Below the pieces are notes generated by a model. The model saw only the letters and a program-made list of their open reading frames with translations. It had not been told where the DNA came from and made no database searches. The position numbers and the translations under genes were made by a program. Shown here piece by piece: positions 34,125 to 42,548 of a DNA stretch of 46,931 nt (positions are counted from its first letter, which is position 1; every line of letters starts with the position of its first letter). Where the stretch lies: assembly GCA_048213135.1 (NCBI GenBank), contig PS015030.1, forward strand, positions 213,424 to 260,354, read 5' to 3'. The stretch is from Reclinomonas americana ATCC 50394. Lineage: Eukaryota > Jakobida > Jakobea > Jakobida.

Positions 34125-34633
34125 ATGGAGTCAAATCTCGGCCTCGTCGACCCTGTTGTTGCGTTCCTCCCTGTGCCCAGTCTTCTCTCTCTCTCTCACT
34201 TGCCAGTCTCTGATTCGCTGTTTTGTTGGGCATGCACAGTGTCACAATCAACAGTGAGGAAGTCGTGTCTACTCTCTCTGTGTGTGTGTGGCCAAGTGCC
34301 CCTCTCACACTGAGTGTGTATGTGTGTGTGCAGCTACGATGTGTTGCCAGGGTGGTTGCAGGCGGGCGAGCAGTGTGCGCGCGAGGGCAACACGCAAAGT
34401 GCGTGGTGAGAGAGAGAGAGAGAGAGAGAGTGAGTGAGTGAGGGAAAGGGAAAGAGAGAGAGAGAGAGTGAGAGCGAGAGAGAGAGAGAGGAGGAGAGGA
34501 GGAGAGGAGAAGGAAGGAAGAGAGAGANNNNNNNNNNNNNNNNNNNNNNNNNNNNNNNNNNNNNNNNNNNNNNNNNNNNNNNNNNNNNNNNNNNNNNNTT
34601 CCCTACCCGCCGTTCTCGCTCGTCCTTCGTCGC

Positions 34634-34672
<39 letters not shown>

Positions 34673-35117
34673 GTTCCCCATGTGTGTCAGACTCTCTCCC
34701 TCGTCGTCTTCCGTTTTCGGCGTTGAGGCTTCCGTGCCCTTCCCACCGCCTATCCTTGACTGCTTTCCTCTCTCGCTCTCTCTTCCCGGACTCTCTTTCT
34801 CCGTCGTCGTCTTCCGTTCGTATTCCCTCACCGCCGCATTGTGAGGCCATCCTTTCCGCTCGCCATTCTGCTCTTCTGTGATCGCTTCCTCCCAAACTCA
34901 CTCTTCCTCTCTCATTCTTTTTGTCGTTCATCGTCGATCCTGCCGCATTGTCGCTGAGGCTCCATCCTAACCCACTCGCCATTCTGCTCTTCTGTGATCG
35001 CTTCCTCCAAAACTCACTCTTTCTCTCCTTGCAGTGCTGAACACGCTACAGGCACTGTCGATCTCAGATGCGGCGGCCATTCGCCACGAGATCTGGGAGG
35101 CGTATCATGGACGCTGA
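34125..35117 (+). CDS. Small 64-residue protein encoded by four exons
   Basis: Exons 34125-34157, 34240-34253 (14 nt), 34334-34398 and 35035-35117 join with matching phases (donors GTTGCG, GTGAGG, GTGCGT) into 64 codons plus TGA. It begins MESNLGLVDPV and contains YDVLPGWLQAGEQCAREGN and a C-terminal helix (LQALSISDAAAIRHEIWEAY). The last intron holds gap 34528-34598 and CT/GA repeats, so a hidden exon is possible. I do not recognise the family. Size and the tryptophan/helix pattern suggest a small subunit or adaptor, but no function can be claimed. A longer unspliced + strand frame from the same ATG crosses a CT-rich intron and is less likely. Confidence 0.5.
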
Positions 35118-35230
35118 AGAAAGCTCTTAATTTAAGGGTCGAGACGGGCGCTGTTGCATGAAGACAAATGAAGTTTCTCTTCACACAATCACTGCCAAGT
35201 GCCATTCACTTGTTGTCTTAACGCTCACGA

Positions 35231-35734
35231 TCATTCCGGCACGCCCTCCAGACTCAAGTGCGGGTCCACGCCCACGTGCGCGTGTTGGTCAGTGTTGTTG
35301 TTGCCGAATGACACGGTCGTCTGTGGAGCGAGAGGGTAGGAAGTGAGGAAGGAGCAGGGGAAGGAAGAGAACAAGGAGACAGGGAATAGAGGAACGAGGA
35401 GGAGGAGGAGAGGAAGGAGGCGGGCAGGAAAGGAGACTAACAACGAGGATGAGAACAAAAGAAAGCGGTAAAGGAGAAGGATTGTACATGTGAGTCTCTC
35501 GCTTGCTCAGCAGCAGGCATGCTCTCTCTGTCTCTCTCTGTCTCTCTCTCTCTCTCTCTCTACACTCATTCCACACTTCTCTCTCTCTCTCTCCCTCTCA
35601 TGCCCTGCTCATACGCATGTTCTCGTTTTCCTGTCTCCCTCTCTGCCCTTCTCTCTCTCTCTCTGTGCACGCAACAGTGTCATCATTGCCGTGCACATCA
35701 ACGTGGTTGACTTCCTCGTTCTTGGAGCTTTGAG
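35231..35734 (-). CDS. 3' part of a His/Asp-rich protein gene
   Basis: Two exons join in phase 0: 35676-35734 (ending VNHVDVHGNDDT; donor GTTGCG at 35675) and 35231-35320 (TTVSFGNNNTDQHAHVGVD ... LSLEGVPE-stop). The intron between them is rich in GA/CT. The upstream exon enters in phase 1, so at least one 5' exon is missing. A minus-strand segment near 35880-35930 with VHVHAISGDQF resembles the same beta-rich HxVxVH pattern and could be an earlier exon, but I found no phase-compatible junction. The stop converges on the 64-residue gene, 113 nt away. Family unknown. Confidence 0.4.
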
Positions 35735-37017
35735 CTGCATGCAACAGAAGAAAGCAAGTGAGTGAGCACACACACACACACACGACAACTAAGAGCAGTG
35801 AAAGTCACGCACAGGCACCCATTGTTGTTTGTGCTTGCGTGCGAGAGAGATGAAAAAGTGGTGTGAGTGCGAGAAGGTCCCACAGTCAAGAATTGGTCGC
35901 CGGAGATAGCATGCACATGAACTTGACGTGTTCTTTCAGAGATGCAGACTACGGTGATTGTCGCCGTGCAGCGAGGTGCGTACAGAGAGCGTGCGTTGCT
36001 AACTAGGAGACGACAAGACTTCGACAAGATTTTCAGATATTGATCCCGGTATTGATCGATATCGCGTTTCGCGCTGGGGTGTCGCTGAGGTGCCGAGTTA
36101 CGGGTGCTTGCCAAATGCATTGCCTGCCACGATACGCCAGCATTAGGCATTTCGACTTTTCTCGTTCTGCGGCCGCGGTGCGCGTCGAATTCGTCGGTCG
36201 CAGTTCTCGACTTGTTCGAAGCTCCGAGAGCGAACACACGCAACTCACAAGAAACGTGCTGCTGCCTCAAGACGGGTACTTTTGTTGATGCTTTGGTCAA
36301 GGATAAGACTTGGTCATGTTGCTTGTAGGTAGTTGCTGTTTCTGGATTGGCATATCAACCAGAAAATTCTGGCTAACTCAACATCGCGATCAGCATGCAC
36401 CTGTGGCTGCTTGAATCACTAGTGTTGTTGCTGCTGTTTCTGCAGGTGACCTGTCTGCACACCTCATGGGTCCAGCATCGCAGCAGCCCGTGCAATCATG
36501 ATGTCGATATCGCGATATCGATATTGCGATTTCGCATTGATGGGATCCGGAGCTCGAGCTCGCGACCAAGAAGACAACAACCGCGACTTTTGTAATCCCA
36601 TGCTGTTGCGTCACGTGCACCATCTTGCGGGAGTGCCAGAAGCTGATCGCGGTCGCTGCGATTTTGATGCACTTGCTCGATCTCGATCTCCTCTCTCGCT
36701 CACGCATGTTGTCTCGCCTTCAGTGACGGCTGCACACACGAGTGAAGCGATCCGATGCATGCCACCCCACTACGCAGCGCTGCGCCGAGTGAACAACTCG
36801 ATTGGTCCATGAATGTGTCAAATGTGTGTGATGTGTGTGGCACCGCGGGTGTCTGTGGCACATCGACAGCACTCTCCCACACATCACCTCCACCGCGCCA
36901 CCCACTGCACCCCTCTTCGCTCTCGTCCTCCAGCATGATCGCTTTGCAACGGTTGCGAGTGGTCGCGCGCAGCTGTCGACCGTTACGTTTTACGTTTCAC
37001 GCGAGAGAAAGAGAGAC
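35735..37017. other. 1.3 kb without a supported gene
   Basis: Apart from a possible 5' exon of the His/Asp-rich gene, I see no exon with credible splice sites. The stretch has clusters of GATATCG/CGATATC words (about 36036-36064 and 36500-36530) and GAGCTCGAGCTC. The right end (36960-37017) is the likely promoter/5' UTR of the next gene and includes CGTTACGTTTTACGTTTCACG. Confidence 0.4.
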
Positions 37018-38176
37018 ATGACAACGATTCGCGCGCTTCTGTTGGTGGCGGTGCTGGTGGTTGTGGCGGCTGTGGTGGCCATCGCTCGTGCCGAGGAGGT
37101 GCACGTGGATGGTGAGCAACAAACGCGCACTCTGTCTCCAAAAAGTGAGTGATCTCTCACATTGTGTGCGCAGAGGAGACTGCGTCGTTTGAGGCGGCTG
37201 TGGCTGGTTTGTGGAGCGATGAGAAGGTGGAAGGGAGGAGAGGAGAGAGAGAGAAGGGAAAGGAGAGGATGAGTGAGAGAGGGAGACAGGACTTGAGAAG
37301 GCGGGTTGTTGANNNNNNNNNNNNNNNNNNNNNNNNNNNNNNNNNNNNNNNNNNNNNNNNNNNNNNNNNNNNNNNNNNNNNNNNNNNNNNNNNNNNGAGA
37401 GAGAGAGAGAGAGAGAACGACAGGCACGCACCAAGGAGGGAAAGAATGAGAGAGCAAAGGCAGTGAAGGGGAGCACAGCGATTCTCTTTCTTTCTCTCGC
37501 CCGCGAGACAGTTGATATTATTCCCGCCCTTCCCTCTCTGCATTGTCTCCCACCCTCTCGCAAAGCCTGCTTCTTTGTGTGTCATGTCTCTTGGTCTCAC
37601 CACACATAAGCGATGGCTGCTGTTGCTCCCCCAAGAGACAGATGAACGACGCTGGCAGGCTCGTGATGTCGATGCAACAAGAGAAAGAGAGAGCATAAGG
37701 GGAGCATGGCGACCTCCGTTGAGACCAAGACATATTGACAGGAAAACAGGTGCTGTCGCATCTGGTGCTCACCTTTCTACCCCTTTCCCCTCCCGCAGAG
37801 CTCAACAACGAGCTTACCGAGGACGGCGTTGTCGTGTTCGCTGGTTCGCCAGTCATCGCAGCTCTCCCCTCCTATGTGTTACTCATCCTCTCGCTTTGCT
37901 CCACTCACAGAGGCCAAGGAAGAGGAGGCAGAGGAGGAGGAGCAGCCGGCGGCTGAAGACCTCGCGCAGTGGCACATGGAGACGCAGGCGGCGACGGAGG
38001 AGAAGCAGGAGGGCGAGATCATCACCGAGGCGGCCGAGACTGAACAGTTTGCCGAGTTGTTCGGCTGGTTCAAGCGCCACAAGAAGGACAAGAAGGGCAA
38101 GAAGGACGACAAGAAGAACAACCAGAAGAACAATGGTGGCAAGCGCCCGCGCCACCATCTCCGCCACGGTGTGTAA
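37018..38176 (+). CDS. Small secreted protein with acidic middle and lysine-rich tail
   Basis: Exons 37018-37111, 37174-37226, 37799-37843 and 37911-38176 (stop TAA). The start MTTIRALLLVAVLVVVAAVVAIARA is a textbook signal peptide. Then come EEVHVDG, an acidic middle (AKEEEAEEEEQPAAEDLAQW), and a basic tail with KRHKKDKKGKKDDKK and RPRHHLRHGV. The junction between the second and third exon is out of phase (0 versus 1), so one exon is missing, probably in or near gap 37313-37396. The opposite charges at the two ends suggest polyelectrolyte interaction or mineral/matrix association, but that is speculation. No family recognised. Confidence 0.6.
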
Positions 38177-38900
38177 ACGGTGAGAGACGTCTGAAGGAGG
38201 AGAAGGCCGCACTCAGTGACACAGTGCGAGCGAGAAGCAACTGGTGATGCCTGAGTGAAGTGCGAGACTCATGCATTTGTAAGGAGCAGATGCCGGGAAG
38301 CAACATCAACAAGCTGGTCTTGTTGCTTGCTCTTCTCGGATTCAGCCGTAAGCACGAACAACTGTAGCACACGTGCGCACAGCAACAATTCGTTCACCAT
38401 GGCCAGCAGGCAAGCAGCAGCTAGTGTCGAAAAACTGCGATCTGCAGTGCAGCAGCGTGGTTGCACACCTCTACTTACTCACTACCATTGAGAGTGCTGT
38501 CAGTATGACGCAGGAAGAAGTGTGGTTCAGCGCAGCGGGCGAATAAAAACATGTACACGAAGTCCAGAGTGCTCTCCTGATCGGTTCGCTTCTGCAAACC
38601 TACGGATATCGGAGAGCACAGCCACTGGGTCGGTACTCTGGATCTATCACCGCACGCAGAAGCCTCGCGTTGCGGTTTCAGTAACGCATGCGTTGTCGAC
38701 GTCGACGTCGTAACAACTTTCATCAAGTGTAATTGCAGATGCATCTCTGTTTCCAAAGGAGTCTTCCTATCTAGCACGCATACGCACAGAACGGCCACCA
38801 TCGTGCTGCCTCTATCCACTTTGGTTCGAGCAGGACAAGAATTGTACTTGGCGGAATTTGGGAGGGGTTTGCATTCGCCGATCTCACAAAGGAAGAGCGC
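38177..38900. other. Intergenic region upstream of ASF1
   Basis: It contains GTCGACGTCGACGTCG at 38695-38710, about 190 nt before the ASF1 ATG. A short + strand frame at 38399 (MASRQAAASVEKLRSAVQQRG) lacks splice support. No gene is supported. Confidence 0.4.
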
Positions 38901-39305
38901 ATGTCAAAAGTCGTCGTGAAAAGTGCCAACGTGCTCAACAATCCGTCGACAGTCGACGCCAACTTTCAACTGCAACTGCGAGTGGAGGCGATTGAGGCGT
39001 TGCCGGAGGGTGAGGAAGAGAGGAAGAGAGAGAGAGAGACGAGTGAGGAAAGGGAGTGAGAGAGATACGAGTGAGGGAAGGGAGAGAGAGCATGCCTTCG
39101 AGAGCACAGCAGGGAGGAGAGAGAGGAGGAGAGCGCGAGTGAGAGACTGGGAGAAGTGAGGTCTGAGAAGTGAACACGATGATGGTGCAGTTCTTTGTGT
39201 AGCGCTGTTGGCAGAGAGAGAGAGGAGGGGGGGAAGAAGGAGAGAGGGAGGGAGCGAGGAAAAACTGAGAGAAAGGGAGATGTAGGGAGAGCAGTCACTT
39301 CAGGA

Positions 39306-39339
<34 letters not shown>

Positions 39340-39896
39340 GTTCTGTGCGATGCAGCACGAGTGAGCAACCCTTTGTGCAGCATTGAGAAACAAGAGAGAG
39401 AAACTGAGAGGGAGATGTGCAAACCTTTGTGCACTTCTGTAGGATGGGTGTGTGAGGGAGAGAAAGGACGAGATCTGGAGACAGCAGCGCAGTGCTGTGC
39501 ACAAGAGTGAGCAACCCGTTGTGCAGCGTTGTCGAGCAAGAGAGTGAGGCACGGAGAGGCGAAGATCGAGAGATAGATCTGGAGACAAGTGCAGAGTTGT
39601 GCGAGAGTGAGGCATTGGGGAGGAGAGATAGATCTTGAGACGGCAGTGCAGAGTTTGTACAGCAATGCAGAAAGGGGAACAAGCAAGAGAGCGCCTAAGG
39701 CACAGACAAGTCCCTCTCTCACTCTTCTCTCCCGTCCTCCATTCCTTCACTCCGCATTTCTCTGACACTGCTGAGACGCACAGATGTGGTGTTCAGGTTT
39801 CACTACTTGACGGGATCGTCCAAGTCGGGAGACATACCATTGGATGAGATCCCGGTGGGACCGATTCAGCAGGGAGTGTTGGAGTTTGTGTTGGAT
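38901..39896 (+). CDS. ASF1: Histone chaperone ASF1, first two exons
   Basis: ASF1 binds the H3-H4 dimer and hands it to assembly and disassembly machinery in the nucleus. Exon 38901-39009 encodes MSKVVVKSANVLNNPS and VEAIEALPE, matching the family start (M-x-K-V-x-V-x-x-V-x-V-L-x-N-P). Exon 39784-39896 encodes VVFRFHYLTGSSKSGD, then IPVGPIQQGVLEFVLD, matching the next ASF1 strands (W-K-[IL]-x-Y-V-G-S-A and V-L-V-G-P-V-P-x-G). The junction is phase 1, with donor GTGAGG. The second exon ends with donor GTTGCG (phase 0). I could not find the remaining family core (the L-I-T-C-x-Y-R and Y-Y-V-N-N-E-Y segments). They may lie in gap 41054-41237 or be lost to collapse of the adjacent tandem duplication. 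The 774-nt intron is a GA-rich degenerate repeat. Confidence 0.8.
39010..39783 (+). repeat. ASF1 intron 1 filled by GA-rich degenerate repeat
   Basis: The intron contains (GA)n and several imperfect units with TTGTGCAGC, AGATAGATCT and GAGCAA(GC). Overlapping minus-strand frames of Ser/Leu here are simple-repeat translation. The acceptor is GACGCACAG at 39783. Confidence 0.65.
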
Positions 39897-39961
39897 GTTG
39901 CGTGGAGGGGTTTATGGGAGGGAGGGGGCGGAGGGTGGAGAAGATCTTTGAAGAGGAGAGA

Positions 39962-40236
39962 GAAGAGAGAAGAGAGGAGACATCTCCGCTGGTGGAATCG
40001 ACACGGATGGCGATCAATGCGTCAAAGTGGCTCCTTTGGCGTGCAGTGCATCCTGTCGCGGATGAGAGGCTTTGTTGACGCAGGAGGCTGTTGTCAGAGA
40101 GTTGCATGGCAAGAATCCGATTGAGATAAGAGAAGTTATCACGTGCCGCGTTGCACACGAGTCTTGTCTTCGCTCAGGCATTCTCATTGTTGCATGCCAT
40201 GGAGATAGAAAGAGGCAAGTGAGCTAAATCTGAGCA
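39962..40236 (+). other. Possible coding remnant, copy 1 of the duplication
   Basis: In one + strand frame copy 1 reads ESTRMAINASKWLLWRAV. In the neighbouring frame it continues ALLTQEAVVRELHGKNPIEI, then REVITCRVAHESC and stops at TAA (40224-40226). The frame switch near 40066 and a TGA in one frame suggest either an unrecognised intron boundary, an assembly indel or a pseudogene. No family recognised. Confidence 0.3.
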
Positions 40237-42434
40237 CTGCGTACAAAGTGTGCAATACCGAGAGAGAAAAGGAGAGCGAGACGAGGATCTTGAGCTATGC
40301 TCACGAGTAAGGGCAATGCTGTGTGTGTGAGAGAGAGAAAGTTGGGAGACAAGAGAGTTGATCTTGACCACTGCTTCCAATCACGTGTTATACTGATAGA
40401 GGTCGATGTTTAGCATACTTTCAATCACGTGCAATGCTGAGAGAGAAAAGGAGAGAGAGGATCTAGAGCACTGCTGGAGAGAGAAGGGAGTGGATGCCTA
40501 GCTCTTTGCTCAATCAAGTGCAATTCTGAGAGAGAGAACGAGATGGAAGGAGAGACAGAGAAAGAAAAGGAGGGAGAGGCGATGTTGAGTATAGTTCTGC
40601 ATGGGCGATGCTGACAGGGAAGCACAGAGAGAGAGAGAGTCGATCTTGAGAATGCTTTTAATCATGTGCAGTGCTGAGAAAGGAGAGAGACGATTTAGAG
40701 CACTGCATTCGAGCAGAGCGATGCACGGAGAGCGCGCGCGAGAGAGAGAACGAGGGAGAGAAGGGAGTCGAAATGAAGCACTGCTTTCGGGAAGGGGGGT
40801 GCAGCGCTGAGGAGAGAGGGACGTGTGAGTTCTTGAGTTCTCCTCTCGAGCAGAGGCATGCTGAGGGAGACAGGGAGAGACAGGGAGAGATTGAGTCGAA
40901 TCGAGCGCTGATTACGAGCAAGGGTAATGCTGAGGAAAGAAAGAAAGAGAAAAGAGAGAGGAATTTGAGTACTGCTTTCGGATATGGGTACTGCTGAGAG
41001 GGAGAGAGAGAGAGAGGAGGGAGGACATGTGTAGTTCTTGAGCAATGCTGTCGNNNNNNNNNNNNNNNNNNNNNNNNNNNNNNNNNNNNNNNNNNNNNNN
41101 NNNNNNNNNNNNNNNNNNNNNNNNNNNNNNNNNNNNNNNNNNNNNNNNNNNNNNNNNNNNNNNNNNNNNNNNNNNNNNNNNNNNNNNNNNNNNNNNNNNN
41201 NNNNNNNNNNNNNNNNNNNNNNNNNNNNNNNNNNNNNGAGAGAGAGAGAGAGGAGACATCTCCGCTGCTGGAGTCGACACGGATGGCGATTAATGCGTCA
41301 AAGTGGCTCCTGTGGCGTGCAGTGCAGCGGGCCGCAGAGGAGAGGCTTTGTTGGCGCAGGAGGCTGTGGTGAGAGAGTTGCATAACAGGAATGAGATTGA
41401 GTTTAGAGAATATGTCATGTGCCGCGTGGCGTAAGAGTCTCCGCCCGCTCAGGCATGCTCATTGTTGCATGCCATGGAGATAGAAAGAGGCAAGTGAGCT
41501 AAATCTGAGCACTGCGTATAAAGTGTGCAATGCTGAGTGAGAAAAGGAGAGTGAAACGAGGATCTTGAGTTCTGCTCACGAATAAGGGCAATGCTGTGTG
41601 TGTGAGAGAGAAAGTTGAGAGACAAGAGAGTTGATCTTGACCACTGCTTCCAATCACGTTTAATACTGAGAGAGGTCGATGTTTAGCATGCATGCTTTCA
41701 ATCACGTGCAATGCTGAGAGAGAAAAGGAGAGAGAAGATTTAGAGCACTGCTGGAGAGAGAAGGAAGTGGATGCCTAGCTCTTCGCTCAATCTAGTGCAA
41801 TTCTGAGAGAGAGAACGAGACGGAAGGAGAGACAGAGAAAGAAAAGAAGGGGGAGGCGATCTTGAGTATAGTTCTGCATGGGCGATGCTGACAGGGAAGC
41901 ACAGAGTGAGAGAATGCTTCAATCATGTGCAGTGCTGAGAAAGGAGAGAGACGATCCAGAGCGCTGCATTCGAGCAGAGCGATGCACGGAGAGCGCGCGC
42001 GCGCGCGAGAGAGAAGAGAGTCGAAATGAAGCACTGCTTTCGGGAAGGGGGGTGCAGCACTGAGGAGAGAGGGACATGTGAGTTCTTGAGTTCTCCTCTC
42101 GAGCAGAGGCATGCTGAGGGAGACAGGGAGAGACAGAGAGATATTGAGTCGAATCGAGCGCTGATTACGAGCAAGGGTAATGCTGAAGAAAGAAAGAGAA
42201 AAGAGAGAGGAATTTGAGTACTGCTTTCGAGAGAGAGAGGGGGGGACATGTGAGTTCTTGAGCAATGCTGTCGCAGTGCAATGCTGAGAGAGACAGTGAG
42301 AGAGTGAGGAGGGAGTCGATCTTGATCACTTCGCTCAATCGCATGTGATGCTGAGAGAGAGAGAGAGAGAGAGGGACGTGAAAGTTCTTGAGCACTGCTT
42401 GCGAGCCGAGGCAGTGCTGTGAGAGAGAGAACGA
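39980..42434 (+). repeat. Tandem duplication (period about 1.29 kb) in a minisatellite field
   Basis: Copy 1 begins at about 39978 (GACATCTCCGCTG, then CGACACGGATGGCGAT) and copy 2 at about 41266, with high similarity through CATGCTCATTGTTGCATGCCATGG-type sequence to about 42270. Each copy is mostly an array of 55-75-nt degenerate units built on TTGAGCACTGCT ... GCAATGCTGAGAGAGA. Gap 41054-41237 lies at the junction and 42435-42454 at the end. The assembly may have collapsed or expanded copies here. Confidence 0.8.
41255..41434 (+). other. Possible coding remnant, copy 2 of the duplication
   Basis: Copy 2 keeps the same peptides in the same two frames: ESTRMAINASKWLLWRAV, then ALLAQEAVVRELHNRN and EFREYVMCRVA followed by TAA/GTAAGAG. 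The amphipathic-helix look and its retention in both copies are the reasons to list it. The 5' side is lost in gap 41054-41237. Confidence 0.3.
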
Positions 42435-42548
42435 NNNNNNNNNNNNNNNNNNNNTCACTCACTCACTCACTCACTCACTCACTCACTCGCTCACCCTTTC
42501 ATTTCCCCTCTCCCCTCCCTTCCCCCCATCTCCCCTCTTCTCACTCAC

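Noticed and set aside
39786-40124. A 112-codon + strand frame starting within ASF1 exon 2
   Set aside because: It is out of frame with the ASF1 reading and continues into a purine-rich intron.
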